Positions 37,798-47,460 of a DNA stretch of 64,000 nt are shown piece after piece (the stretch's first letter is position 1; every line of letters starts with the position of its first letter). The translations under genes were made by a program, and so were the position numbers. Below the pieces are notes generated by a model that did not search any database, was not told where the DNA came from, and worked only from the letters and a program-made list of their open reading frames with translations. Origin of the DNA: Gimesia benthica (GTDB lineage Bacteria; Planctomycetota; Planctomycetia; Planctomycetales; Planctomycetaceae); contig NZ_CP043930.1 of the NCBI RefSeq assembly GCF_009720525.1, positions 2,453,501-2,517,500 of the forward strand, in the 5' to 3' direction.

Positions 37798-40524
37798 CTA
37801 TTCGTCGTCCTCTTTTTTCTCAGCAGCTTTCTTCTTAGTCGCCTTTTTAGCGGCTTTTTTCTTGGTCGTCTTTTTCTTGGTCGTCTTTTTCTTGGCAGCT
37901 GCTTTTTTCGTAGTCTTCTTTGCGGCTGATTTTTTGGTCGCCGTTTTCTTCTTGGTGGCTTTCGTCGTATTTTTCTTGACGCCCTTCTTAGCCGCTTTGG
38001 CTTCCAGCCATTCGACAGCCTGCTCCAGCGTTACGTTTTCGACCTCGTATTCCTTGGGAATCGTGGCATTGATCTTTCCGTGTTTTACGTAAGGTCCGTA
38101 ACGACCATCGAAGATGGCGACCTGTTCTTCGTCCTCGGGATGTTTGCCCAGTTCGCGAATCGGAGTCGGGGCACTGCGCCGGCGGGCCTGCTTGAGCAGT
38201 TCTACCGCACGATCCAGTTCGATGGTCAGCACGTCGTCATCTTTGGTAAGTGATTTATAAACCTTGTCGTGCAGGACGTAGGGACCGAAGCGTCCGATGC
38301 CTGCGTTGACTTTCTTGCCGGTCTCGGGATGCTCTCCCAGGAAACGAGGCAGGCTCAGGTATTTCAGAGCCAGATCGAGGTCGACGTCATCCGGGTCCAT
38401 GGTTTTCGGAATACTGACCCGTTTCGGCTTGGGACCGTCTTCGGTCACATCGCCCAGCTGCAGGTACGGTCCAAAGGGGCCGTGCAACTTGTAAATGGGT
38501 GAATTTTCTTCGGGGTGCATCCCCAGTGCCTTGGGACCTTCGCTCTTCTGGCGAATCAGTTTCTGAGCCAGTTCGTTGGTCAGGTCAGCCGGGGCGATGT
38601 TTTCGGGAATTGAAGCTGAAACGGGTTCTTCCACGTTTTCATCGGTAACGTATGGTCCGTAACGGCCGACACGCACTGCAGACTCGATGCCATCCAGGTC
38701 CAGCGTACAGATTTCGCGAGCATCGATGGTCTCTTCCTTGGTTTTGACCTGCTCGTCGAGCCCTTCCTTACCTCGATAGAAGTGATTCAGATAAGGCAGA
38801 CGATCCCCTTCGCCGACAGCGATATCGTCCAGTTCCTGTTCCATGGCAGCGGTAAACTGCAGGTCGACCAGGTTCGGGAAAAACTTTTCCAGCAGTCGCG
38901 TGACCGCCAGTGCTGTGAAGGTTGGAACGAGCTGACTGCCTGATTTATTGACGTAGCCCCGGTCCTGAATGGTGCCGATGATGGAGGCGTAGGTACTCGG
39001 ACGGCCGACCCCTTCACTTTCCAGCTTGCGGACAATCGTGGCTTCTGTGTACCGCGCGGGGGGTTTGGTTTCGTGCTTGAGTGGTTCGACCTGGCTGGGA
39101 TCCAGCTTCTGATTTTCTTCGAGTGGCGGCAGCATGGATTCACTGTCGTCCAGTGCAGCTTCAGGATCGTCGACCCCTTCCACGTAGGCACGGAAGAAAC
39201 CGGGGAACTCGACATGGCGGCCGGTAGCCCGGAACTCAGCGTCGTCTGCTGTAATCGTAACGGTCTGGAAGCGGAGACGGGCTTCTTCCATCTGGGTGGC
39301 CATCGTCCGTTTCCAGATCATGGCGTACAGTTTGGCCTGTTGTCCTTTGAGATTCAGTTCCTCAGCGGTTTTCATCAGTTTACCGGCAGGACGGATCGCT
39401 TCGTGTGCTTCCTGTGCCCCTTTGGAACTGGTCTCGAAGCGGCGGATGTCCTGACTGAGGTAATCCTGGCCGTAGAGATCTTCAATCCGCTGACGGGCAC
39501 TCGTGATCGCTTCGTTGGAGAGGTTCACACTGTCAGTACGCATGTAAGTAATGTGACCGTCTTCGTAGAGCCGCTGGGCGACCTGCATGGTTTCCCGGGC
39601 CGACATGTTCAGCTTACGGTTACCCTCCTGTTGCAGGGTACTGGTGGTGAACGGTGCGGGAGGTTTGCGTGACTGCATCCGCTGTTCGACAGAGGTGACG
39701 GTCCAGTCCGATTTTTGAACGCGTTCCAGGAGTTCTTCGGTCTGTTGTTCGTTGAGCAGCAGGACATCGGCGCCCTCTTTGAGTTTCCCGGTGGATTCGT
39801 CGAAGTCTTTACCACTGGCGACTTTCTTTCCGCCGACGGTCATCAGCATCGATTCGAATTCAGCCCCTTCGTCGGTTTTGAGCAGGGCTTTCAGGTCCCA
39901 GTAGGTACCGCTGCGAAACGCGAGTCGTTCCAGTTCCCGCTGAACCAGGATACGAACCGCGACAGACTGCACGCGACCGGCGGAAAGTCCGCGGGAAACT
40001 TTTTTCCACAGCAGGGGACTCAGTGTAAACCCATACAGACGGTCCAGGACCCGGCGGGTTTCTTGAGCCGAAACCAGGTTCAGGTCGAGTTCACGTGGGT
40101 TTTCGATGGCTTCCTTGATGGCTTCTTCGGTGATTTCCGAGAAAACCATACGTTTTACAGGCACTTTCGGTTTAAGCAGCTCGGTGAGATGCCAGCCGAT
40201 GCTTTCTCCTTCGCGGTCTTCGTCGGTCGCGAGAATCAGCTCTTCAGCGTCCTTTAAAGCATCTTTGAGTTCTTTGACCGTCTTCTTTTTTTCCTTGGGA
40301 ACCAGGTAATACGGTTCGAATTCCGATTCAACATTGACCCCGAGGGTGGCCCATTTGTGTTTCTTCTTGAATTCGGAAGGAACATCGGAGGCTTTGGCAG
40401 GCAGGTCGCGCACGTGGCCCATACTGGCCAGTACCTTATAATCACTGCCTAAATAGCTGCCGATTTTCTTCGCCTTGGCAGGTGATTCCACGATCACCAA
40501 AGCTTTCAGCTTTTTCTTTGCCAC
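37798..40524 (-). CDS. topA: DNA topoisomerase I with Lys-rich tail
   Basis: Type IA topoisomerase of 908 residues that relaxes negative supercoils. The Toprim start LKALVIVESPAKAKKIGSYL and the acidic block ATDEDREGESIGWH (about 100-113) are intact. The catalytic Tyr lies in DGHITYMRTDSVNLSNEA (about 305-322). In place of Cys4 zinc fingers the C-terminus has several 'GRYGPYV'-type repeats (for example VGRYGPYVTDENV, IGRFGPYVLHD, DGRYGPYVKHGKI), as in topoisomerases of the actinobacterial and planctomycete type. The last roughly 60 residues are Lys/Ala/Thr-rich like histone H1 tails and probably bind DNA non-specifically. Confidence 0.96.
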   Translation of the reverse strand: MAKKKLKALVIVESPAKAKKIGSYLGSDYKVLASMGHVRDLPAKASDVPSEFKKKHKWATLGVNVESEFEPYYLVPKEKKKTVKELKDALKDAEELILATDEDREGESIGWHLTELLKPKVPVKRMVFSEITEEAIKEAIENPRELDLNLVSAQETRRVLDRLYGFTLSPLLWKKVSRGLSAGRVQSVAVRILVQRELERLAFRSGTYWDLKALLKTDEGAEFESMLMTVGGKKVASGKDFDESTGKLKEGADVLLLNEQQTEELLERVQKSDWTVTSVEQRMQSRKPPAPFTTSTLQQEGNRKLNMSARETMQVAQRLYEDGHITYMRTDSVNLSNEAITSARQRIEDLYGQDYLSQDIRRFETSSKGAQEAHEAIRPAGKLMKTAEELNLKGQQAKLYAMIWKRTMATQMEEARLRFQTVTITADDAEFRATGRHVEFPGFFRAYVEGVDDPEAALDDSESMLPPLEENQKLDPSQVEPLKHETKPPARYTEATIVRKLESEGVGRPSTYASIIGTIQDRGYVNKSGSQLVPTFTALAVTRLLEKFFPNLVDLQFTAAMEQELDDIAVGEGDRLPYLNHFYRGKEGLDEQVKTKEETIDAREICTLDLDGIESAVRVGRYGPYVTDENVEEPVSASIPENIAPADLTNELAQKLIRQKSEGPKALGMHPEENSPIYKLHGPFGPYLQLGDVTEDGPKPKRVSIPKTMDPDDVDLDLALKYLSLPRFLGEHPETGKKVNAGIGRFGPYVLHDKVYKSLTKDDDVLTIELDRAVELLKQARRRSAPTPIRELGKHPEDEEQVAIFDGRYGPYVKHGKINATIPKEYEVENVTLEQAVEWLEAKAAKKGVKKNTTKATKKKTATKKSAAKKTTKKAAAKKKTTKKKTTKKKAAKKATKKKAAEKKEDDE

Positions 40525-40956
40525 CAGATCTATCCTTCCTGGAAAACCGACGTCAACCTTGTCACCAGAGCTCTCCCGGCTACAATACGCGGCTCAATGT
40601 ACTTCTGACAGAGACTATTCTGAATCGTTGCTGCGGATTCATTTGATCAATTTCATCCGGCAATCCATAACCGCGATAAAAGTCCCTGTCAAGCCTGTAA
40701 TTATTTTTTCACAGCGGATCGTGATCCCCAAACGGGCTATTTTCGGCGTAAGATCAGGTGGGAAACCGCAGGATTCTTTCAGAGAAGACTTTCACGAATT
40801 GCCGGAATAAATTACAACACATGGATTAAACGGAAAACTCTTTTCCGAACGGGAGATACGAATCCCGCCGGAGGGCACCGGGGTAACCCTGTTCTTCCGG
40901 AAACTGACGACAGGAAATCGATTTCGTTCGACTTGCAGACTCAAGAAGGAAACAGC
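40525..40956. other. Divergent intergenic region upstream of topA
   Basis: About 430 bp between topA (minus) and the SurA/PpiD-like gene (plus). It should carry both promoters. I see no RNA gene, no strong hairpin and no repeat. Confidence 0.5.
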
Positions 40957-41013
40957 ATGGCCTCGCCACTGGAATTGTTTCGTAAAAATCAAAAAGTATT
41001 AATGGTCCCCTGA
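40957..41013 (+). pseudogene. N-terminal segment of the SurA/PpiD-like gene in a shifted frame
   Basis: ATG 40957 has a good ribosome site (AAGAAGGA, 7-8 nt upstream) and opens MASPLELFRKNQKVLMVP, then stops at 41011. Adding one C to the run 41007-41010 continues it as LTILAMFAFIVLGQ into the long frame that otherwise starts at 41025 without a ribosome site. This restores a normal N-terminal membrane anchor. Sequencing error or real frameshift cannot be told apart here. Confidence 0.75.
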
Positions 41014-41024
41014 CCATTCTGGCC

Positions 41025-43529
41025 ATGTTCGCATTTATCGTGCTGGGCCAGATGAATGCAGACCAGGTACCGCCGATCCTGGGCATGCTCTTTGTGGGAC
41101 CGTTATTCTGGTTCCTGGGAAAAGACCGTGGTAAAGGCAAAGAATTTGCCGCCGTCGGAGTCGTGGTCGGCTTTCTGCTGGGCTACATGTACATGCCCCG
41201 GATGGGAACCGCGAATGTCGTCACCTCCACCGCAGGAGAAATCGACCAGCAGCAGTACCAGATCATGCTGCAGAACCGGCAGATCGCCAATCAGTTCGTC
41301 GCCCAGTCGTATTTCGCTTCACTTACTGAAGAGGAAATGCAGAGCGCACGGGTGCCCCAGGGTGCCTTATTTGGTTTTCCCTTTGTGCAGAGCACCGAAG
41401 ACGACATGATCCTGGAATTCCTGCTCCGTAAAGAAGCAGACCAGATGCAACTGGTGGTCTCTGACGATGCAGTTTCCAATTACATCTCACGCTACACCAA
41501 CAACAAACTGAGCCAGGACGCCTTCAAACGGGTCTGCCAGCAACTGGGTGTCACCCAGGGACGGATTTATGAAATCCTGCGAGACCAGCTCAAGGCCCGT
41601 CTCGCTTTCCAGCTGAAGAGCCCCGAAGTCTCACTGACCCCGGATCAGTACTGGAACTTCTATCAGAAATTCAACGTCCGCGAAGAACTGGAAGTGGCAG
41701 CCTTGCCGGTCGAAGATTTCAAGAAAGAGATCGCCGATCCGACCGAAGCTGAGATGAAGGCATTCTACGAAAATTACAAAGCAGTCATGCCCAACGAAAA
41801 AGGTCCGGGAGCACCGGGTCTGCTGCAGCCTCCTAAAGTGAAAGTCGAATACCTGCTGGCCGATTACGAAGAGACCGAAAAGCAGGTAAAGGCTGTTACA
41901 GAGGAAGAGATCAAAGCGTTCTACGAAGAGAACAAGGAAACGCTTTACAAAAATAATCCCATTCCCAACGATCCGAACATGAACTTCCCGGGAGCTCCTG
42001 TCGCTCCGCAGGGAGATCAACCGGTCGAAGCTCCTAAGCCTGCCGCTCCGAAACCAGCTGCTGAAGAGAAAGCACCTGCGAAGCCAGAGGCTCCCAAGGC
42101 TGATTCAGCAGAGAAGCCCAAAACACCGGCTCCCAAAGCTGAGGAAAAACCCAGGCCCGAAGCGAAACCGGAAGCAGAGAAAGCCAAAACAGAATCGAAA
42201 GACAAAACGAGTGCCCTCGATTCCAATCAGACGACTTTCGTAGCACTGCTGGATGAAAAGCAGCCCGCTAAACCAGAGCCTGCCAAGAAAGAGTCTGCAG
42301 CCAAGGAACCTGCGAAAAAAGAAACAGCTCCCGCTGCAGATACGAAGCCGGCTGACAAGCCTGCCAAACCAGCTGCGAAGCCCGAAAGCAAACCAGCACA
42401 GCCAGCTGAGAAACCGGCAGACACTCAACCGGAAAGTGCAACGACGGCTGCACCACCGCTGGAACCATACCGTCCGCTCAACGATGAGTTGAAAAGTGAA
42501 ATTCGCGATCAGCTGCTGCGGGAACGCACTCTGGAACTGATGCAGCAGAAGATCAACGCAGCCGCGACCTTCATGAATGACTTGAGCTACAAGATCAACA
42601 GTCCTGCTACTGGTGAGAATCCTCCGACACCGAAGGAGATCACCGAGCAGCTCAAGAGCTATGCAGCCAAGAACAAGCTCGTGTATAACATCACCCCCAT
42701 GATGACCGCCCGGGAACTCATGGAGTCTGAGAAATACCCGCTGGGAACCGCACGTGAGCCCACCCTGAATGAATTCACGGCGCAGCCGCGAACCGTGCTC
42801 GAACAGCTGTTCGGAACACCTATGGATCAGCTTTACACGACTTTCGAAGCGGAAGATTCCTTCTCCAGTGCTTTGATTTCTTACTGGAAAGTCGCTCATA
42901 CCGATACGATGGTGCCTAAGTTCGACGATCCCGAAATCAAGCAGGAGATCATCGCCCAGATCAAAACTGAAAAAGCCCGTCCGCTGGCTCAGAAACGGGC
43001 AGAAGAACTCAAGGCTTTGATCACCAAAGCGAAAGACGAAGACATGCAGACTGCTCTGAAGGGACAGACCATCACTGGCAATAAAGAGGGAACGGAACTG
43101 TTAACGCAGACCACCGAATCCTTCAGCTGGATGCGGACCTCGACAGCCGGTGCAAGCAACCCGTTCGCTTTCCCCCGGCCTGAACTCTCGACGATCTCTG
43201 CCATCGATGGAGCCGGCAACGACTTCATGGAACAGGTCTTCGACAACATGCAGGAAGGGGATGTGGGCGTTGCCATGAATGCCGACAAGTCAATCTGCTA
43301 TGTGGTGAAAGTCATCAACCGAATTCCGTCCACACCGGGCGGACAGACCGCCATGTACCAGGAATTCCTGAAAACGGACCTGTTCTTCTTCTTCTCACCT
43401 TACCTGCCAATGGCTCAGCAGGAGCAGGTGCAGACAATCCAGAACTGGGGCAAAGATCTGCTGGCGAAGTACAACGTCCAGAAGCACTTTGAAGCCATGG
43501 ACCAGGAAGTCGAAGTCGTTCAGGAGTAA
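41025..43529 (+). CDS. SurA/PpiD-like peptidyl-prolyl isomerase-type membrane protein
   Basis: 834 residues in this frame; the real start is probably 40957 (see the shifted segment). Two N-terminal hydrophobic stretches are followed by a SurA_N-like helical region (DDMILEFLLRKEADQMQLVV, SQDAFKRVCQQLGVTQGRIY). An insertion at about residues 325-480, rich in Pro, Ala, Lys and Glu, interrupts the parvulin-like part, which resumes near PYRPLNDELKSEIRDQLLRE. The C-terminal part has a PPIC-like ending (MQEGDVGVAMNADKSICYVV). It probably assists folding of exported proteins. Catalytic parvulin residues are not clearly visible, so it may be a chaperone only. An intrinsic terminator follows. Confidence 0.7.
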   Translation: MFAFIVLGQMNADQVPPILGMLFVGPLFWFLGKDRGKGKEFAAVGVVVGFLLGYMYMPRMGTANVVTSTAGEIDQQQYQIMLQNRQIANQFVAQSYFASLTEEEMQSARVPQGALFGFPFVQSTEDDMILEFLLRKEADQMQLVVSDDAVSNYISRYTNNKLSQDAFKRVCQQLGVTQGRIYEILRDQLKARLAFQLKSPEVSLTPDQYWNFYQKFNVREELEVAALPVEDFKKEIADPTEAEMKAFYENYKAVMPNEKGPGAPGLLQPPKVKVEYLLADYEETEKQVKAVTEEEIKAFYEENKETLYKNNPIPNDPNMNFPGAPVAPQGDQPVEAPKPAAPKPAAEEKAPAKPEAPKADSAEKPKTPAPKAEEKPRPEAKPEAEKAKTESKDKTSALDSNQTTFVALLDEKQPAKPEPAKKESAAKEPAKKETAPAADTKPADKPAKPAAKPESKPAQPAEKPADTQPESATTAAPPLEPYRPLNDELKSEIRDQLLRERTLELMQQKINAAATFMNDLSYKINSPATGENPPTPKEITEQLKSYAAKNKLVYNITPMMTARELMESEKYPLGTAREPTLNEFTAQPRTVLEQLFGTPMDQLYTTFEAEDSFSSALISYWKVAHTDTMVPKFDDPEIKQEIIAQIKTEKARPLAQKRAEELKALITKAKDEDMQTALKGQTITGNKEGTELLTQTTESFSWMRTSTAGASNPFAFPRPELSTISAIDGAGNDFMEQVFDNMQEGDVGVAMNADKSICYVVKVINRIPSTPGGQTAMYQEFLKTDLFFFFSPYLPMAQQEQVQTIQNWGKDLLAKYNVQKHFEAMDQEVEVVQE

Positions 43530-43552
43530 TCCTCGAACAGGATCACAGACAC

Positions 43553-43592
43553 AAATCGGTTGTATCGGCAGACGGTACAACCGATTTTTTTA
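43553..43592 (+). terminator. Rho-independent terminator
   Basis: A perfect 12-bp stem (43553-43564 with 43576-43587), an 11-nt loop and a T run that continues to about 43591. It lies 24 bp after the stop codon of the SurA/PpiD-like gene. The rest of the 400-bp gap to the ABC operon shows no clear feature apart from GGGAG before ATG 43928. Confidence 0.9.
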
Positions 43593-43927
43593 TTCCCTCA
43601 CAGCAGACCATTTTTTCGTAAAACCGGCTGGACAAGCGAAAAAAAGGCGTTTATTTCTATAGAGGTGCCATCGGATCTGACTCCGTTTTTCCGTTTCCAC
43701 AGAAGGACACCGGTGAGAACGAGCCAGCCACGAAGATCCAGGTAACTCAAAAGGTACTCACCACCTACGTTGTATTTTCAACACTTACCAGTTAAAAATG
43801 GACAAATCTTCCAGCTGTCTGCCGGCTGGGACCGTATCAATAAACGAGGCGGTCCGGCGGACGGACCGAACTGGAACATCCATACTGTTGAATCAACCAC
43901 GAGATAATCATCGGGAGAATTATTCTA

Positions 43928-44695
43928 ATGTCGGAACAGGTTCAGCAAGCTCCTGCCGGGTCAGCGACGGGCACGGCTTCCGAAAACATGATCGAGGCGA
44001 TCGGGCTGAGTAAGTTCTATGGCCAGTTCGCTGCAACCCGCGATGTGACATTTTCCGTACCCCGCGGCCAGGTCGCAGCATTCCTGGGACCCAACGGTGC
44101 AGGCAAATCGACTACGATGAAACTGCTGACCGGCTTTCTATCCCCCAGCGAAGGGCAGGCCCGCGTCGGTGGGTTTGATGTCAGCACACACCGGATTGAA
44201 GCCAGTCAGAAACTGGGTTATCTGCCAGAAAACGGGCCGCTCTACGAAGAAATGACGCCGCTGGGCTTTCTGAAATACGTGGGTGGCGTGCGGGGCATGT
44301 CGAGTGCCGAACTCAGCAACCGGCTCGAGTTCGTGATGGATAAGTGCGACTTGAGCACCGTCTGGAAAAAACCGATTCGCAAACTCTCCCGCGGTTTTCG
44401 GCAACGTGTGGGCATGGCCCAGGCCCTGCTGCACGATCCGGACATCCTGATTCTGGATGAACCGACCAGCGGTCTCGACCCTAATCAGAACCAGTCCGTG
44501 CGTGACCTGATTCGCAGCCTGGGGAAAACCAAGACCATTCTGCTTTCGACTCACATTCTGCAGGAAGTCAAAGCCGTCTGCAGCCGCGTGATCCTGATTA
44601 ACCAGGGTTCGGTTGTATTCGATGGCCCTGTCGATGAGCTGGGTAACAGTCAGGAAGACATGGAAGAACGCTTCCACAAACTGACCCACGCATAA
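43928..44695 (+). CDS. ABC transporter ATP-binding protein (GldA-like)
   Basis: 255 residues. Walker A is GPNGAGKST (about 57-65), the signature motif is LSRGFRQRVGMAQAL, Walker B is DILILDEPTSGLD and the switch His is in LLSTHILQEV. The sequence is closest in style to GldA, the ATPase of the Gld ABC system. It is followed after 59 bp by the permease/GldG fusion, so the two form one transporter. In planctomycetes these systems are present without gliding, and the transported substrate is unknown. GGGAG lies upstream of the ATG. Confidence 0.93.
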   Translation: MSEQVQQAPAGSATGTASENMIEAIGLSKFYGQFAATRDVTFSVPRGQVAAFLGPNGAGKSTTMKLLTGFLSPSEGQARVGGFDVSTHRIEASQKLGYLPENGPLYEEMTPLGFLKYVGGVRGMSSAELSNRLEFVMDKCDLSTVWKKPIRKLSRGFRQRVGMAQALLHDPDILILDEPTSGLDPNQNQSVRDLIRSLGKTKTILLSTHILQEVKAVCSRVILINQGSVVFDGPVDELGNSQEDMEERFHKLTHA

Positions 44696-44754
44696 GTTCA
44701 ATTTCACCGACCAATTTCGTTACCTCATAAAGCTGACGTAAGGACCCTTCTGTT

Positions 44755-47397
44755 ATGTTGCGGAACAACGTTGTATTGGCCGTCTTCAAGCGAAACGTAC
44801 AGAGCTACTTCTCGGGAGTGCTCGGCTATCTGTTTATTGTCGTGTTCGTGGTCGCCGGTGCCTTCGCTGCCTTCAACCAGCAGTTCTTTGCCAACAACCA
44901 GGCGAACCTGGATCAGTTGAGCCTGTGGTATCCCCTGCTGCTGCTGTTCATCATCCCGGCGATTACGATGGGCGTCTGGGCCGATGAGAAAAAACTGGGG
45001 ACCGACGAACTGCTGTTTACCCTGCCCGCTTCGGACCTGGAAGTCCTGCTGGGCAAATTCCTGGCGGTACTGGCGGTCTATACGATCGCCCTGCTGTTCT
45101 CGGTCACGCATATATTTGTACTCAACAGCATCGGCAATCCGGATATGGGGCTGATGTTTACGACTTACTTTGGATACTGGCTCGCGGGTGCGTCCCTGCT
45201 TTCTGCGGGTATGTTCGCTTCCGCGTTGACGAGCAGCACCACGGTCGCGTTTGTGCTGGGAACCGTGATCTGCGCGATCCCGGTCTTCATCGGACAGGTG
45301 GCTCCTTCCAGTAATCTGGTTCAGAGCCTGAGCCTGGTCGAACAGTTCCAGGATTTCAATACCGGAGTTCTGCCGCTGGCCTCGGTGCTGTACTTCATTT
45401 CGCTGGCGATCATGATGCTGTACCTGAACCGCGTGCTCATCACCCGCCGACACTGGAGTTCCCATGAACAGAATTCAATGGGACTGCAGTACCTGGTGCG
45501 AACCATTTCGCTGGCAGTGATCCTGATCAGCGTGAATGCGATCGTCTCCTACGGCAGCAGCCGCATCGATATGACCAGCGAAAGAGTTTACAGCCTGTCA
45601 CAGACGACAAAAGACCTGATCTCCAAAATCGACGATAAAAACCCCGTCACCATTGAAGCTTTCATCAGCCCGGAAGTCTCGCGGGAATACGTGCCGATTC
45701 GCAAACGGCTGATCGGCCTGCTGCGGGAATATGACCAGCTGGGCGGCAAACGCCTGCAGGTGCGGTTCGTCGACGTTGAGCCGTTCAGCAAGGAAGAAGA
45801 GGAAGCCCGGCTGCTGGACATCTCTCCCCAACGGGTACAGACCGAACGGGGTGGACGGGCTTACGTGGAAACCATCTTCATGGGTGCCGTCGTGAAGAGT
45901 GCGACCGATGAAGTGGTGATTCCGTTCTTCAATGTCGGAACTCCCATCGAATACGAGCTGACCCGCTCCATCCGTACGGTCTCCAAAGATGATCGTCTGA
46001 CTGTCGGCATTCTGAATACCGATGCCAGCATTTTTGGTGGTCTGGACATGAGCATGGGCGGCAACCAGCCTCCGTGGCTGATTGTGAGTGAACTCAAGAA
46101 ACAGTACCGGGTCGAGCAGGTCTCACCCGATTCGCCGATCAGCGATACCGATTACGATGTTCTGCTGGCGGTACTCCCCTCATCATTGACCGAACCCCAA
46201 CTCAAGAATCTGGTGGACTACGTCAAGAAAGGGAAACCGACGCTGGTCTGTGATGACCCGCTGCCCGTCTTCGGTGGAGGACGCGGCATTCAGATGGCAC
46301 CCCGCATGCCCAAACCGAGTCCGGGAGGCATGATGGGAATGCGTCAACCGCCGCCAACTCCCAAAGCTTACGAAGGCCGATTGACGCCGCTGATGAACCT
46401 GCTGGAGATTGCCTGGGATAACGGGGAAGTGGTATTCGACTACTTCAATCCACATCCGGAGTTTGCCGAAGTTGTGCGTCCTGAGCTGATCTTCATCAGC
46501 CCCAAGAGCGGAACGAAAAGCGCCTTCAGCCTCGACAGCAATATCACCAGTGGTCTGCAGGAAATGCTGACCTTCTTCCCGGGCAGTATCCGTCCGCGGA
46601 AAGATCGAGATCTGAATTTCGAACCGCTGCTGCGTACCGGTCCCAACTCCGGTCTGCTGGCGTGGGGTGAGATCACCAGCCCGTTCTTCAATTCGGTCCG
46701 CATCGTGCAGGATCCGATCCGCGTGATCGACGAACACGCCCACGTCCTAGCGGCTCATATCACTTCAACGCCGAAATCAAAAGTGAAAGATCTGAATGTG
46801 ATTTTCGTCGCCGATGCCGACCTGATCTCGGATGAGCTGTTCAACATCCGTGAGCGTCAGGCCTTTGGTCTGAAGATCGACAACGTGACCTTCCTGTTGA
46901 ACTGTGTCGACCAGCTGGCCGGTGACGATTCCTATATCTCACTCCGCAAACGGCGTCAGAAGCATCGCACGCTGACACTGGTCGAACGCGAAACTTCGGT
47001 CTTCATCAAAGAGCGGAATGCGGAGCGGGAAAAGGCCAACGAGGTCGCTGAAGCCAAGCTGGAGGAAGCCCGTGACCGTCTCAAAGAACAACGGGAAAAG
47101 ATCGAAAAAGATCCTTCCATGGACAGCCGGGAAAAACAGATCCGTTTACGAATGGCTGAAGAAAACGAAAGTCGTCGGCTGGAAGTCGATGAAGCCAAGA
47201 TCGAACGGGAAAAACAGCAACAGGTCGAAAAGATCAAAGCTCAGACCGAGCGACAGATTCGGGAAATCGAAAACCGGATTCGCTGGTATGCGATTCTGGT
47301 ACCCCCCTTCCCGGCGATCCTGTTGGGAATCTGTTTCCTGTTCTTCCGTTTAAAGCACGAGAACCAGAATATTGCTCCGGACCGGAGACTGAAATAA
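44755..47397 (+). CDS. ABC-2 permease fused to a GldG-like auxiliary domain
   Basis: 880 residues. The N-terminal 235 residues are a six-helix ABC-2 permease (GldF-like; VWADEKKLGTDELLFTLPAS is a conserved loop). From about 245 a GldG/ABC_transp_aux domain begins with a membrane helix (TISLAVILISVNAIVSYGSS) and RVYSLSQTTKDLISKIDD, and carries a glutamine-amidotransferase-like fold. A charged coiled coil occupies about 750-835 and a final membrane helix about 845-865. In Bacteroidetes GldF and GldG are separate genes; here they are one chain. It works with the ATPase upstream. Confidence 0.88.
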   Translation: MLRNNVVLAVFKRNVQSYFSGVLGYLFIVVFVVAGAFAAFNQQFFANNQANLDQLSLWYPLLLLFIIPAITMGVWADEKKLGTDELLFTLPASDLEVLLGKFLAVLAVYTIALLFSVTHIFVLNSIGNPDMGLMFTTYFGYWLAGASLLSAGMFASALTSSTTVAFVLGTVICAIPVFIGQVAPSSNLVQSLSLVEQFQDFNTGVLPLASVLYFISLAIMMLYLNRVLITRRHWSSHEQNSMGLQYLVRTISLAVILISVNAIVSYGSSRIDMTSERVYSLSQTTKDLISKIDDKNPVTIEAFISPEVSREYVPIRKRLIGLLREYDQLGGKRLQVRFVDVEPFSKEEEEARLLDISPQRVQTERGGRAYVETIFMGAVVKSATDEVVIPFFNVGTPIEYELTRSIRTVSKDDRLTVGILNTDASIFGGLDMSMGGNQPPWLIVSELKKQYRVEQVSPDSPISDTDYDVLLAVLPSSLTEPQLKNLVDYVKKGKPTLVCDDPLPVFGGGRGIQMAPRMPKPSPGGMMGMRQPPPTPKAYEGRLTPLMNLLEIAWDNGEVVFDYFNPHPEFAEVVRPELIFISPKSGTKSAFSLDSNITSGLQEMLTFFPGSIRPRKDRDLNFEPLLRTGPNSGLLAWGEITSPFFNSVRIVQDPIRVIDEHAHVLAAHITSTPKSKVKDLNVIFVADADLISDELFNIRERQAFGLKIDNVTFLLNCVDQLAGDDSYISLRKRRQKHRTLTLVERETSVFIKERNAEREKANEVAEAKLEEARDRLKEQREKIEKDPSMDSREKQIRLRMAEENESRRLEVDEAKIEREKQQQVEKIKAQTERQIREIENRIRWYAILVPPFPAILLGICFLFFRLKHENQNIAPDRRLK

Positions 47398-47460
47398 ACG
47401 CAGCCCCCGCGGCCAGTTTCAATCCATCTTAAACCACTTGTTTTAAGTAAAACGTTTGCC

